Shown piece after piece: positions 1 through 13,609 of a DNA stretch of 64,000 nt. Every line of letters begins with the position of its first letter. Position 1 is the first letter of the stretch. Position numbers and translations under genes: made by a program. This DNA comes from Cavia porcellus (taxonomy: Eukaryota; Chordata; Mammalia; Rodentia; Caviidae): NCBI RefSeq assembly GCF_034190915.1, contig NW_026947503.1:22154532-22218531 (forward strand), in the 5' to 3' direction. The notes under the pieces were generated by a model, which searched no databases, was not told where the DNA came from, and saw nothing but the letters and a program-made list of their open reading frames with translations.

Positions 1-2000
1 CAAAAAAACAACTCAGGCCTCTACATACTTTTCTAAAGAGCAGGAAATTATCTTAGAAACTTCTCTTCCATCAAGTTTTAGTTTTATGCTCCTAGTGTCC
101 TACCTCCAGGGATAAGTTACAGATCGAAGCAGTATTGCAGCTGAGGCCAGTCTAGTAAGAGGAGCTCAGCTGTAGGAGTCTGAGAATAAAGACAAGTCCT
201 GAATTGTGAAATTGATAAAATGTCTACATTTTAAAGTGTTTCTTCTGTGACTTTAGTGAGCTTTTACTATTTCTACACTGGCAGACACCCAAAGCCTTAG
301 CCATAGAACAAAGGGAATATTGAGCATAGTTTGGCTCATTTATAAATTAGTAACTGTAAACTGGAGCTTTTGTAACAAACTGAGAAAAAGTTATGTTATT
401 TGGAATAAAATATCTATTTGGTTAGTCTCAAAAAATTTAGTAGTAAAAAGTACAGTGAAAATTAAAGCTGAATGTGGTAGACACATGGCTTTATTGTAAC
501 ATTTGTGTAAAGCTTTCTAGCTAGTACTTTTCACTAAGAAGGCTGAAACAGATTATAGGTTTTTATTTCTATGCCTGAGAGTTTTTTTATTCTTCTTTTT
601 TTTCCCTCTCAATTTCTCTCCTGAGAGAAAATTGAGTATATGACAGGGAAGACGAGCATGAAAACTCTCATAATCCAGGCTTGTGTTCTCAGAAGATTAT
701 CCTTGATATACAAAGCTCCTCGCTGAATCTTTTCTGAAGTTTATTTGCCCATGTTTCTCCCAAACTGAAATACCTCTATTAATCACACTGAGCTTCTCCA
801 CACTGAGTCTGCAGCGCTCTTCAAGATTAGAACTTTTTAAATTAAAAATTCTCAACTATATATACAATATTTAAAAAATAGTAAATCTACCACTAGCCAA
901 TATCATATACATTGACAATTGAGTCTTATTTTGTTTCCTGTTTTAGGATCACTAGTGGGATTTAGGGAAGAAGGAAGGGCTGACTTAGAAATTTATCAAA
1001 GGATTGAGATTCTTCAGGAATTTAAGGCTGGGGAAAATTCATTCTTTGTTCCTTGTTTCATTTACTCAGTGAATATCTGAGCCACTTCTGTATTCTGAAC
1101 CTGGGTTCTTGACTCTTGACTATCATTTCAAAAAAATTTCTTCTGTTGACCAGGAATCTGTAACAGGGGAGTATAAGAGTAAATGGTCAGTAATAATGGA
1201 GCATAGGAGAAGTTATAACAGGGATAAATTCAGGGATATCTAACCTTGTATGTAGTGAAAAACTTATGGGTCATAAAAACAATTGAAGGAAAATCAAAGA
1301 ACCTTACAAATGAACCACCTGGCTGTGAAGCCTCTACCAACACTTTTTACCCAAGGCAGAATACATGTTCTGTCTCAGCTTCAATCTGAAAGAAGTATAC
1401 ATAGGTTCAGGAGCTAAAGCAGAAGTGGAGTGATTGAGGGGAGGCTTTTTCTTACCTATCAGAATGTCATCCTTTATGTCATTATTTCTTTCCATAGCTT
1501 CATAATTTAATTTTTGTCTTAAAAATAAAATGAACATTTAATTAGGTGAATTTTGATGCTATAAAACCTATAAAAGAAAGTATCATCCACTCCATTAATA
1601 TTTGTGAAACACTAATCATACACTGGTACTTACACTAGCAAAGAAGCAAGATATATCATATAGTTGGATAATACTAAATTTTTACAACAATGATAAATAA
1701 GTGGCTATATCGTGTGTTGAAGTTTTTGGATGTGTTTATTTAGCTGGACCAAATCAAGAGGACAAAAGAGAAGCCAACAAACATTTTGTAGCATACACAG
1801 ATCTTCAGTTATTCAAATAAACCATAACTTTTGTACTACTTTTCAGAGATTTTTCAGAAGTAATTAAAGTTGCTAATGAGTTGATTTTCAGTTATGGAGA
1901 TTATTCTTAGTAGGTCAGACTTTTGCATATGAACCCTTAAAAAGATACTGAACTGTTAGTGGTGAAAGAGATTCCCAAAAATAGCTCTCCTTTTGCTGGA
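1..2000. other. No gene seen; AT-rich unique-looking DNA
   Basis: This stretch has stops in all frames at short intervals and only one short open frame (about 67 codons near 1,334-1,537, minus). It resembles no protein I recognise. No convincing repeat, splice-site pair or CpG-rich promoter stands out. It is probably intergenic or intronic. Confidence 0.6.
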
Positions 2001-2008
2001 TACGCTTT

Positions 2009-2035
2009 GCCTGCCTGCCTGCCTTCCTGCCTGCC
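2009..2035. repeat. Short imperfect (CTGC)n/(CTTC)n tract
   Basis: A run of CTGC units interrupted by one CTTC unit forms a short pyrimidine-biased microsatellite. It accounts for the Cys/Leu/Pro-rich look of the small open frame at 1,959-2,177, which is therefore not treated as a gene. Confidence 0.7.
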
Positions 2036-2137
2036 CTGGAGATCTTTGAAATTCTTAGCTAGTCAACACAATCATGTAAACAGATTGCTTGTAGTAAATC
2101 CCTCCTCACCCACTTCTCTGTATATGCAGATGTCTCT

Positions 2138-2373
2138 CAGTGTCCTTGGGGAATTGGTTCTCAGAATTTCCTGCTGATACCAAGGTCTGCAGATCCTCAA
2201 GTTCCTTATTATAAAATAGTGAAGTACTTGCATATAACATGTCCACATCCTCTCCTATACTTAAAATTATCTCTAGGATGTTTGTAGTCCTAAGAACAAT
2301 GTAAGTGCTATGTAAATAATTGTCATGTTGTATTGTTTTGGGAATAATGATGAAAATATATGGAGTACAGGAG
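2138..2373 (+). mobile_element. Tigger-like (TcMar) DNA transposon fossil
   Basis: The segment carries the phrase order I associate with a widespread mammalian Tigger-type non-autonomous element: GGAATTGGTTC, then GATACCAAGGTCTGCAGAT, CTCAAGTTCC, a stretch resembling 'ATAAAATAGTGAAGTACTTGCATATAAC', then GCTATGTAAATAATTG and TGTATTGTTTTGGGAATAATGA. It is diverged and lacks clear terminal inverted repeats at both ends, so it is a truncated fossil. It has no coding capacity. The family call is from memory of the consensus, and the orientation is nominal. Confidence 0.65.
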
Positions 2374-3214
2374 ACTATCATCTATTTATATATCTGTCTA
2401 TCCTCAGTTGCTTCCTAATTGATACACTGAAATCTTAAAAACACTAGAAGCTTTAACATGTATCTTATGCTCAGAGCAACTCTCAGTGCTTGTAAAATTA
2501 AGAGGATATTATTCATAAATCTACACAAAAATCACCTGAGTATATTTCATGAAGCCTGCCTTTGCCTAGCATCTTTGGTTAAATTGTGAAGGGCATCTCG
2601 CCACCGGGTGAATTGCCCAGGGTGATTCCACTGCTCATACTTGCAGCTTTTCCTGGCTCTGTGCTCAAACGATGATCTTTCCAACTGGCTGGATGGGAAC
2701 TAGCATGTGCCAAGCTCTGCTGGAGCGTTTTAAAACAACTTTGAATATAACGTAATTAAGTAGGGATGACTGAAGACTTAATGCTTTTACTGACTAGAGT
2801 CAAGTCTATGCCAAACCCAGAAACTTTATCTTTGTATTTTTAGAGAGGAGAAAATAAAATTTATGGAAAATTTTGGACTATTCTATCATCCTTTCAATTG
2901 TATAAAATATAGATAATTCTACAAAATTATTTTATATTCAATTTTTATAACTTTTCTTATTACTGATTATGAATTAGTATATATTCAAAAAGAGCAAGAG
3001 GTGAGGAGCTGGGACTGATTAAAACCACTGATATTCTACCAGAGATAACTATAGCTGTGAGGATATTTCTTGAAGGAATTTTCCTATGCATACAAATTAT
3101 GCTTTCCCTATTTCACAATATATTGTAGGCAACTGACCTCTGAAAATGACGGTATTTATCTTGGTTCATTTGCCAAACAGTTTCTGAGAGTTTCAGCCAA
3201 CAGAGAGTCTGGCT

Positions 3215-3574
3215 GACACTGTTGGAGTTATAAGCTCAAAAACCCAAAATGTGCTGTACTTATTATAACTTGTTCTCTTCCTGTAAAGCTGGTGTAATTG
3301 CCAGGTAAGTTGCAACCTTGTAACATACCCACCATGTAACCCCCTCCCTGGTTCCTATAACTGCTTGTTTGCCTCCCTGGTTCCTTTTATGGGGACAAAC
3401 TGATCCTAAGACCCTGACCCCTCCCTTTCAGGCTTGCTACTTTATAATTCCCTGCAGCCCTTGGCACAGACACCACTTCCCTGGCTGCTTTTCTGGGACA
3501 GTGCTGCTGCTGAGCTTAGCTAATAAAGATCTTCTTTTTAATTTTTGAAGTCCATCATTTTTCTGCCCGTATCA
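3215..3574 (+). mobile_element. Probable solo LTR of an endogenous retrovirus (ERV1-like)
   Basis: The region reads like an LTR in plus orientation. A C-rich stretch (TGTAACCCCCTCCCTGG and following) precedes a TATA-like CTTTATAATTCC near 3,438. A GC-richer R-like segment follows, and a poly(A) signal AATAAA lies in GCTAATAAAGATCTTC near 3,520. A TG-type start near 3,220 and a CA end near 3,574 are plausible, but no clean target-site duplication was found. No gag, pol or env open frame lies beside it, so a solo LTR is the simplest reading. Class assignment is tentative. Confidence 0.5.
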
Positions 3575-3984
3575 GTTGGAAGACAGGATTTTTTTTTTTG
3601 CTATCCCTTTCTGTCAAAGACTCAGTATTTCTAGCAGTGTTTCTAGAGTTCTCCAGAAAGCTCCATGCTTTGAAGTGTTTTTAATGGGCAGCTCCTGTCT
3701 TTATTTTGTTCCATTTGAGTAGATTCAGCCCTAAAGATCATCCTTTCCAGCCTTTGGCATGGTTGTGACATCTGAATGTTGCCCTTCTCTAATTTTCTCA
3801 TTTTCCCTTATTTGGGCTTTCAGTTCTAATCCTTTATAAACAAGTTCCTAAAATAAACTCTATTAGGGCCACTGGACTAAGACATTTCTTGACAGAGATA
3901 AATCCATGTGCTCTCTTAACATATTATGAATGCTTTCCTGTGACCTTATAAGACCTACATTTTATTTTTTATCTGCTTTATTAA

Positions 3985-4925
3985 AGATTAATTTAAATAC
4001 AGTATTTAAGTGTGCAATTTGATGTAATTAAACAAACACAGCTATGCAATTATTACCACACTCAAAACATTTCCATATACCCTCAAATTCCCACGTGTCC
4101 CTGGTATAGTCATGCTTTCTCTCCACCCATCCCCTTGGAACTATTGGTCTTGTAAAATTTCATGTATGTGGACATGCACACAGTATACTGTCTCTTGTGT
4201 TTGATTTTTTTCATTTAACATGATACTTTTGAGATTAATCTGTAGTGCTGTTTATATCATGTTTATTCTTTTCCTTTAAGAAGTAATACTCCATTCTATA
4301 AACAGATCACAGTTTGCTTTTCATTCACCAGTTGTAGGACATATAGGATGTTTCCAATTTCTAGCTAATAAAATTCTATAAACATTGGAATACAAGTCTT
4401 TTGTGGACATATGTTTTCATTTACTTTAGGTAAGTACTAAGAAAGCAGAATTTGGATCTTCTGGTAATTATTTAGAATTTAAGTCGCCGACAAACTATTT
4501 TCCAAAAGGGACTGTACCACTTTTGTTTTCACTAGCAATTTATGAGTTTTTTAGTTCTTTCACATTCTTGCCAACACTGAATATTGTTAGTCTATATAAT
4601 TTGTTTATTCTAGATGGCGTAAAGAAGTATATAATGAAGGTTTAAATTTGCATTTTTCTAGTGACTTTTGATGTTGAGCATCTATGCTCGTGCTTATTTG
4701 TCATTCATATATCTGCTTTGGTAAAATATCTATAAAATATATTGTTCATTTTTCATGGAGCTATTTATTTTCTGATTAACTATATAATTATTTTGAAATC
4801 ATTTTTATTATATATGTCAGACAAATGTTTTATCCCCCTGTGTAGTTTGAATTTGAATTTTCTTGGTATTGTCTTTGAAGAGCAAAATTTAAGTTTTGAC
4901 CTAGATAATATCTATTCTATATAGT
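3985..4925 (-). mobile_element. Old L1 fragment (3' part of ORF2 plus 3' UTR), L1M/L1ME-like
   Basis: Read on the plus strand this is the reverse complement of an old L1 3' half. It holds 3' UTR-like text (ACCACACTCAAAACATTTCC, CCCACGTGTCCC), then the ORF2 C-terminal coding text in antisense: GTAATACTCCATTCTATAAA, CAGTTTGCTTTTCATTCACC, ATAAACATTGGAATACAAGT, CATTCTTGCCAACACTGAAT and TGATGTTGAGCATC. Further in comes the segment around GTCTTTGAAGAGCAAAA. ORF2 is destroyed by many indels. The fragment is 5'-truncated and ancient by its divergence. Confidence 0.8.
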
Positions 4926-5860
4926 ATACCTTTTCATGAACAGCTGATAATGTATTATCACAGTAACTTTGTTCATAATTTTACTGCTCTATCACACTGT
5001 TCTGCTATTTTCATATTTAAATTTTGTATGATTTAATTATATCAATTTACTCAGGAATATTCTATGAAAATTCAGAGTTGCTAAGATTTTGTCTGATATA
5101 AAATTAATATTCTTAATTCAGCGGATTTTATATTTTAAATCTTTTGGGAGGTATATTAAAAAAAATCTTTAAATCACTTGAGACTTCTTTAAAGGTACAG
5201 CACAGCTTGTCGTCCTCCCTCATTCCATCCATTTTATCCAGAGATCTTGGCCACTAAATAACATGATTATTCTAAAAAAAAAACTATTTTAAACATGTTG
5301 AAACCATCTGTTTTATGTAGCCATGTTCACTTGATCATATGTGTTAATTTATTTAAATGACAATAAATGACTAAAAGATTACAAGTTCATAGAACAGGAG
5401 AGAGGATAATATCAGGCAAGTATCCATCAAGCTCTTCTTCTTTTTATATGGAAATCATATAGAGAAATGGTAGCTAGTTAGCTACTCCATATAACTCCAT
5501 GTTTTATAGTGATGAGAAATCAGTTCATGTCCCAGCAAAATCCCACAACCTAAGAATTAGCAAATGGTATGACTATTTGTACTTATTTTCAGAATGCTCA
5601 TAGCTAACTATATAGGCTCATCAAGCAGAAAAATGGAGATAGTTATCCCTAGAAAATTGATTCTCCTTTGGGGACAGAATCTTAGATATTTTATTTTCAA
5701 TGTTCCTTTTGTGGAAAAAATAGCTTTTAATCATGATGGTGAAGGTCCCCTCCCAGCTTCCATCAGTGTCTGCTTAATTTATTAGGATTCAGGTTAAGTA
5801 TTAACAAATGCCCAAAGATCATAAGGTTTTTTTTTGCGGAAAGTCCCTTCCTTAAAATAA
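4926..5860. other. No gene seen; AT-rich DNA
   Basis: No recognisable gene or repeat. A short A-run lies near 5,274-5,282. The 63-codon open frame at 5,594-5,785 is unremarkable for sequence this AT-rich. Confidence 0.5.
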
Positions 5861-6820
5861 AAAATCATGAATGTATAAGAAGCAGAAGCATTATAAGGAA
5901 TAAAAAATGTATCTAAAAAGATCTTTGAGGAATATTCTAAACTGAGTAGTGAAAAATACTAATTTAGACAATAAAATGAAGATGGAATAAAATAGATACA
6001 TTCAGATGGCAGTAAGGGAGGGGAGAACTTGCAAAAGTTAAAAAAAACTCTAAAATTTAAAAGGTAAGGAATAGTAGGATAATAAAGTAAAAGGAATAGT
6101 TCAAAAGCAATACAAATAGATAGGAGATTAAAACTGTCATGGAAATTTTGGAATTTTGAAATTATACTAATTAGATTGTAGAGAGAAAAGTTAAAACACG
6201 GAGAAAGAAGTTACTATAGATCTAACATAAAATATTTTCCAGAACCAAAAACTTAAGTCTTAAAAGAAAGGACTGATATAATGAAAGTAAAAAGCCAATA
6301 TTATACTACATTATTATCAAATGTTAATAACTTACACATAATGATATCTTTATGCTTCCAAAAAAGGGAACACAGTTCACACACAAAAGATCTGGATGGA
6401 ACAATATTTGTTACCACAAAACTGTAAGCCAACAACAGTGGAACAATGGTGACAATATTTACAGTGACTGTGATTTCTGACTATCCATCCAGAATATAAT
6501 AAAGGTATTTCAAGCATGAAAAATTAAAAACTTTAGTGCAAAGTTTCTTAAAAAATTAATAGAGGGATGTCAGGGGTTTAGCTCAGCGGCACAAGCATCT
6601 GCCTAGCAAGTGTAAGATCCTAAGTGTGATCCCTGGTATAATAAAAGAAAAAAAAGTTAATGGAGGATATACTTCAGCAAAATATGAAATGCACTAAGAA
6701 ATAAAAGACATAAGACATAATTTTCATTAAAAATCCTTAGCAGCATCTAAGCATATCAATAAAGACAAAGTCCAGGATTACTAAGTGCAGAAGGGTTAAA
6801 AACCAAGCAGTTGAGATTAG
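5860..6820 (+). mobile_element. Possible ancient L1/HAL1-derived A-rich stretch
   Basis: The plus strand is strongly A-rich and T-poor for almost 1 kb, broken only by the ID insertion at 6,569. It carries phrases such as AAAATATTTTCCAGAACCAA and AAAGGTATTTCAAGCATGAA, which recall the sense strand of old LINE-1 sequences. No reading frame survives. The assignment rests on strand composition and a few phrases, so it is weak. Confidence 0.35.
6569..6655 (+). mobile_element. ID element (tRNA-derived SINE)
   Basis: A tRNA-like head with the A-box region GGTTTAGCTCAGCGGCACAA and a degraded B-box region GTGTGATCCCTGG is followed by an A-rich tail. It is flanked by imperfect target duplications: TTAATAGAGGGA before and TTAATGGAGGAT after. 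The Pol III boxes resemble a tRNA gene, but there is no cloverleaf with a 3' acceptor end. It is a SINE, not a tRNA. Confidence 0.85.
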
Positions 6821-9718
6821 AGAAGTAGGCACTCAGAGGCTCCAAAAAGAAAACCATAGGAGAAGGCAGGCAAGCTGATGCATGGGGCTATATAAATGTG
6901 TGCTTCTATATATTACTCAAGTGTGCTTTGTATTACCCTTATATAGACATGACAATATAAACAGTAGCTTTTATATAATGTGGGCTAAGATTTATATGCC
7001 AATATATATTTAATTTAAATTTTATTTACTATATATAAGTATATTTATGGGAAGTGTGGAGGTAGATAGGTAGGTAGGATGTGAGATTATGGTAGTATAT
7101 GAGAGATAAATATGAATTATTTAGATAATATCTAAGATTGAGAATTAAAAAACAATGATATAAGCACATTTAAAATTATGGAGGAAAATACTAAGAGAAA
7201 TAATTAAAAAGAAGTAAAAGTCATTGATTCTTGGTAGTCGAGATCTGTAGTAGAGAGGAATGAGGCACCTTTTATAACTTTCCATTACAAAACATTCATT
7301 ACAACAATAATTTTGTGTCTGAATTACTTTGAAAAGTTGATTTAAAATCCAGGAATGGAATTAAAATATATATGTCCTATAATTGTTATTAATTTTTAGC
7401 TAACTTAAAGAAAGATTACTTACATAAAAACAAAATCTTTTGAGTAAATTAAATGTTACTTAAATCAACATTATCAAAACTCATCCTAAAGCAGAATTTC
7501 TTCAATATATTCCTATTTAACATATCATTTTCATAATGTACAGTAAGTCATGCATTCTACTATGAGATTCTAAACCAAGACATTTGATTTAATAGTTAGC
7601 TTTGGACTAGATTTCTGTAATTTTGCTTATGGTATAGAGTTTTAGATTTTTTTCTGCCCTTCGAGTGTGACATATAGTAACATTTAGTTTGCATAGTTCA
7701 CATAGTGTATGAACTAAATCCAAATCACTGAAAATTATCTCATGACAGGAAGCATACCGTGTAAGTTTGAACTTACTGAATTACATAAACAAGTTGTATT
7801 AATGTCTTCTTAGATATGGAGTGAAACAGGTGTAAAAACGCCATGTGTAGACATGATGATGGAGCAGGTTCTATTAACCTTTTCAACAAGACATTTGGGA
7901 TAGGCAGTTAATCCATGAAACCATCAGCTAGAAAAAGATATCACCATCTTTACTGCTTTATTGAAGAACTGTCTAAAATGATGTATCTGGGTATACATTC
8001 GGGTGTTAAAAAGGAAAAATAAGACATCCTTTGAAAATTAAAGTAGAAATGTCTTACTTTTATTCATGTAAAGTGGCATAATAGTCCCTTTGATGGGGCT
8101 GTTTACTATGTCTATTGTAGATGGATATTAATTCTAAACTAGATATTCCACTATGAAAGAATGTAGGAACTCTGGGAATCTGCAAAGCTAGCTACTTATA
8201 ACTGCGCACAATAGTTAGTATTTGAAACCATTTATTAGAAATTATAAATGATCGAGGCTTTGTATCTGAGCCAAAGAAAATTATGATTTTTATGCCCTTT
8301 TTTTTTTTTACTTCAAGGCTTCATTAGATCATATTTACTTAAAAGTTCGATATCAAAAGATATCCATCCTATTCTGAAACATTTTCCTTTAAATTTTGAC
8401 ACAGCAATTGTGCCATGATACAAAGATAAAGGAAAAATTAAACACTATAAGTACATTCACTATAATTATAAAGATTGAGAAGATGCTTGTAAATGAAAAG
8501 GAAAATGTTTCTTGAAAGCGAAAGAAAACATTTTGTTGAAGTAAAAGAAAAAAATAGGAAAAATCTAAAAGCAATCTGAAAAAAAGGTTGGGGGACAATG
8601 TTGAAAATCCAAAAATAATGACAAGAGCTGTGCAATTTAGAAGACTAAATAAAATGTCTTTTAAATTTTTGATTGCACTCTGGAGTCTGATCTTCACTTT
8701 TCTGTGTTATCAATACATATAATATTACATGTTTCTCCAATTTAATGCATGGCATTATAAAGCAAAGAACAATTCAATAGTTAGAAGATATAGAATAATG
8801 CGGTTGCTTTAATTTGGAGTTGTTGAAGTTGAGCTAGAGATGCACTGTATAGATTTCCTCCCCCAGGCAAGTTTTTTTTTTTTTTTTTCATGTAAAAGCA
8901 AGATTCAGGGTCATTTTTTAGTTTCTGAAACCTGCCTGTTGTTTCTGTCAACTGACTGTTACTATTTGCACATTTACTGAACTCAGGAGTTGGCTTGCTT
9001 AAGCATCAAGACATATGGAGCCACCAAATTCCCCTAAGAACTTTTATCAGTTTATACTGGTGATTTTCAAAGCAAATGAGGAACGTGTCCTATGAGTTGA
9101 GAAGTAAGCATCTGGAGCCATAAATGGGCAGTCGTTAATGAACAAGATCAATATTCAGGTAAAACTGCTTTCCCAGTTTGGTCAAGGAATTAAAAGAGGG
9201 ACATAAGGAAATGAATAAAATGCTTGTTTTCTGAAATATTTTGTTTTGATAATGTAGCCAGTTTTCAAAGATCATGATTAATTTATTCTAAAAGGTTTGG
9301 ATGATCTGTAGGACAGAGTTCTGTGATTCTAAAACTTTACTTTTTCTATGTTGGTGGATAGTTGAATAAGAAAACTGTAACTAGAATTCACTTCAATCTT
9401 TGCTATACTTTTTACTCTTTCCTCGGTGCCTATGGACAGACTTGGGGTTCCAGTGGAACATTTGTTTAAACTGATTGTCTCTTATTACCTCCTTGTTCAC
9501 TCTAAGATCCCCTAAAAGAATTAATAAATTTTAGCACAATAGAAAAATATCGTCAGTACAACTATTTCCTTTTCTTCCTTTTTCATTTTTTCCTCATCCC
9601 TCTTTGCATGATTTTTATTCATATCAAATATAAAGGGATATTAATAAGATAGTATATAGGTCTAATAATACTGAGACTGAAAGGTTTAATATGTAAAGTG
9701 AATTGGTAATAATACATC
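6660..9718. other. No gene seen; AT-rich DNA
   Basis: This segment contains a short TAGG/TAGA tetranucleotide patch near 7,062-7,078 and a T18 tract at about 8,871-8,888. The open frames at 8,389-8,697 (minus, Phe/Ser-rich) follow from A-rich plus-strand sequence and show no protein signature. No splice or promoter evidence was found. Confidence 0.5.
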
Positions 9719-9719
9719 T

Positions 9720-10081
9720 GTGCTAGTAAGCTTTTCATTGTATAAGAAATGTTAGATAAATCAATTTATTAAGAGAAGTTTACTTTGGCTTTCATTTTTG
9801 AGAATTTAAATTTGTGATCAATGGACCCCATTGCTTTGACCCTGTGGCAAGACAGCACATCATAGAAATATGTGCTAGAGCAAAACCATTCATTTCATGG
9901 TCATGGAAGGAAAAAAGGAAGTGACTGGCATTCCACAATCCCTTCAACATCATGCCCTTTAAGACCTAAAAACCCACAGATGGTCCCATCTCTTAAAGGT
10001 TTCTTTGCCTATCAGTAGTCATACTGACACTAAGCCTTAATTTATGTGCCTTTGGGAAGCATTCAAAATCCAAGCCATAAT
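9720..10081 (-). mobile_element. MaLR-type LTR (ERVL-MaLR), minus orientation
   Basis: The segment follows the order of a MaLR LTR read in antisense: GAGAAGTTTACTTTGGCTTT, CCCTGTGGCAAGACAGCACA, a phrase like CTGGCATTCCACAA, CATCATGCCCTTTAAGACCT, then CCTTTGGGAAGCATTC and CCAAGCCATAAT at the far end. The same order occurs in the better preserved copy at 30,393-30,783. It is diverged and without clear target duplication. There is no internal retroviral sequence, so it is probably a solo LTR. Confidence 0.7.
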
Positions 10082-13000
10082 GGTATTTACACATACTCTT
10101 TGATATTTCCAACTTACAGTAAAGTTATCTGGAATGTCCATAAAACTAATAATATTCATTTAACTGTTTCTTGCATTTATTGTCTCAACAAGTTTGTTTT
10201 TTAAAGCAGTTTCAATATTTTTCTGCACATTTCCCAGTAACCCTAACTTTACTAATACACAATTATAGAAAGCATGATTTCTTTAAAACACAATATTAAT
10301 ATTTTGGCAATATTGAAAAATAACAGAATGTCAAAAGATATGCTAACATGGTGTGTAAAAAAGTTCATTCCATAATCTGTCTATTTTCTGAAAGCCAAGA
10401 TCATAGAAGAAAGGGAGAATTAAGAAGACAGCATGTTATTGCATCCCTTAGTGTTTAATGAATAATTTTCTGGCTTCAGGTTGGACTGGTACCGCTTTTG
10501 TGTTATAAAGTTCAAGTGGGTGAGCTCTATTCTAAATTTCTGGGAGACGTACGTTATAATATTAGTTTTATGTTATCTTGTGCTAACAGAGAACATGATT
10601 GTTGGGGATGAATGAACTCTATTATCCTGAACCTTTCAAGTAAAAAATGTTTTTTGAAAGAAGTATGGGTAAGTATTGCTTTTCAAAATATTCCTTTGGG
10701 CCCAGACACTGACAAGAAGCATATTTTTAGAGAGGATGAGTTTCTGAATACTGATTTTACTTGAAATTGTTTGGTTTACTAGCATTTATTCATATTTTTT
10801 GAAGAATAAGAATCGAAGTTATATTCTTGCCTATTTCCAGAGTCACCATTTAAACCAGTGAGAACAGTTTTTGGCAAATTTAGATCATCCTTCAAAGTGA
10901 CCCACAAGCAAAAAGCATTTTACTATTTATTTCAGTAGAACATATTTTCTCCCATCTTTATTTTACCTGAGTTGCTCTTCCAGTGAAATTTTACCACAGT
11001 TTTTACTTTTTAAAGAAAAGTTGGCCTGATCATTTAAGCAGAATTATGTTTAATCAAAACTAGCTTTGATCTTTATGAGAAAAAGGCTTTTGAACCAAAA
11101 CTTAGGTGCTAAAGCTTTATGTTGAAATTCTAAACAAAATCAATATTTGCAAGTAACTGTTATTACAAGAAAAACCTATGGCATTTCAGGTTGAAGTACC
11201 TCAGAATTACACAAAGACAAAACATTGGTAACTATAATAACACTAATATTTATATATGGTCAAAATATAATACACCATAACCAAGTTTTTAATTTATTAG
11301 GAGACCTTTTCTGCCACAGCCTTCAATACCACCTTTTTCATGTCTGAATCGTGTAAGAATGGTGCCATTTTTTTCTTAAACAGCCAGTGAAATGTCACTG
11401 GTAAATCACTACCTTCATCTCCTCAAATAACTCAAAGCATGCCTGTCAAAATGTAGGAAGGAATTCACATGATTGCAAATAGGCTTATCTTCACCCATCT
11501 CAGGAAATAGTGGGTGAGTACTGCCGAGTAGACAAGCATAGCAAACTAATTTCAACCCAAGAGAAGGGTCAGATTTTACCAAATTGAACATGTGGCTTGG
11601 ACATGACAATAGCTCTTCAGATTCTATATTGCAGAGGTGATATCTTTTAATTTTCTAATAGTGAATACAGAGATAAACTGAGTTGCTTACGATCTGCAAA
11701 ACATTCTTTCTTATGACCAAACATACATGTTCCTTGGAAATCTTGGCATACTTTCTATTTTGAAAAATGAATAGTGTTATTTGGATTCTCTGGGTTGTTT
11801 TCTGATTATTCATTGTCTTTCTTCCTAAGACATAACAAAAGCAGGCAGGAATGGTGCTGTATCTAATTCTTTGCACTATATGCTAATTCTCTTCAAGCCA
11901 GAATGTTGTTAACCACGCAGCAAAGCATGTATCTCTTGTTTGCTTTTACTTTTGCATAATTTTCCTGTTAAAGATACAAGTGAATCTCAGAGTGGACTTA
12001 CACATCTCTTTGGAATAGTCACTAATAACTTCTCCATTGGTAAATATGCCTTTTCATCTGTATGAGAAGCCAAAAACAATTAGTACTCTTGTCGAATTCA
12101 CATTATAGCAAATGATTTAAGCATATGGCCAAATATTTCCTTTATGCCAAATTCTACACACTAGGTTTCACTTCTATAATCAATAAAGAAATCAGTTACA
12201 CTGACAAGGAAAATTCAATAAGAAAATCCTTTACTATATAACTGTAATTGTAGATGAATGATTTCTTTTATAAAAGAAAAAAGCAGAAATATAAATAGAA
12301 AGTTTTATAGATCATTCAACAGAACATGAAATAGTTATGCAAATAAAAATATCTGTATTTTCATTATTTCTTATAGAGATATTCACAAGGGATAAATCTG
12401 AACATCTTTTTTTCTGACTAAGTCATTGTGATATGTCATCATAGTAATGCTTATACAGGAAAGGAAAAGCATTGTAAATATGTTGAATAGAGTAATAATT
12501 TAAAAACTGGATGCTCTTCCTCCAACACATTGATTCAATCATTAAAGCTCCCATCTGTGAGCTGGTTAAGGAAATATTGAACTGTGCTGCCCCCAATGTC
12601 TTTGGCACAGTAGAAACTGTATTTTCACTATCTAGGGCACCTGTCTAATGACCTGATTACTAGTATCTGCTTCAGTTGAATTTTTCTTGAACATAGCCGG
12701 ATGTTGTTGACTTCTCATGAAGGACAGAGAACTGATTGCTAGAGAGTGGGTTACATTACATTAATTTTATTACTCTTCCAATACTGTTTTTTACACTTAT
12801 ATATAATGCAAAAATATCTTACAATTCTGTACTTTCATAGGAATCTAAATTGTGAATATAAAAACAATTGTTTTATTTATATAATAGTTTACACAATATT
12901 TGAGATTATTTGACATGTTAAAGCACAAAATTTTGCAGTGTTAAATCCTAGTGACTTAACCTTAGTATTCTTTTAAGTGAAGAGAATTAATTCTCCTATT

Positions 13001-13320
13001 TGCTTAAATTTTCTCAATGCCTTTAACCTTTCAATTACTTTAATGCTTGATCATTTCACAGACTCTCAAAAATGCTTTCTTCAGAGAGGAGAAAAATCTG
13101 GTGGGGACTAAGAGCAAAACAGTTGGATACTAATTCCACAGATGCTTGTGGGCAAATCTTATTTAAAAATGCTGTGATTTCAAGCTCATTATAAATTGGG
13201 TGTTAAAAATGAGGTACATATAAAATAGTTAATCATAACTTTTCAGATTTGTAGTATTTTAAAAATTGTAAGATTATAAAACTATTCTGCCAAGTGTGTT
13301 AGCTGATTCACACTTTTGAC
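10082..13320. other. No gene seen; AT-rich DNA
   Basis: No recognisable exon, RNA or repeat. Short minus-strand open frames at 11,415-11,609, 11,655-11,876 and 12,423-12,608 (61 to 73 codons) have no recognisable domain and no paired splice signals. Confidence 0.5.
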
Positions 13321-13322
13321 AT

Positions 13323-13607
13323 TTATTTTTCTAAGCACCAAACTTCATTCATGTTTGTTCTCTTCTTAGGAGAGTTTGGATTAATGTCAACATAACTAAT
13401 TGCTTGATAGAGAAATTTATTGTAGAATCCATTGACACAATCTATGGTGCTGGTGAATTTATTGAGTTGTGAGGTTTGCATTTTCTTTTCTTGGTGATAA
13501 AGTCCATGGTTTTTGTTAATTGTTCTAAAGAGTTCAAATCCAAAAGAGTTTACAACTCCTATTCTTTGCCAGTAGAAGAGTGTGGTGATGACAGTGATAA
13601 GCCACAT
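13323..13607 (-). other. Unassigned 94-codon open frame
   Basis: This minus-strand frame runs for 94 codons with a mixed amino-acid composition. It starts with a hydrophobic stretch (MWLITVITTLFYW) and has a more polar C-terminal half ending near NPNSPKKRTNMNEVWCLEK. I do not recognise a family. No upstream promoter, no Kozak-like context and no clear splice sites were found, and adjacent minus-strand frames at 14,050-14,262 cannot be joined convincingly. Chance is the default explanation. Confidence 0.15.
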
Positions 13608-13609
13608 CC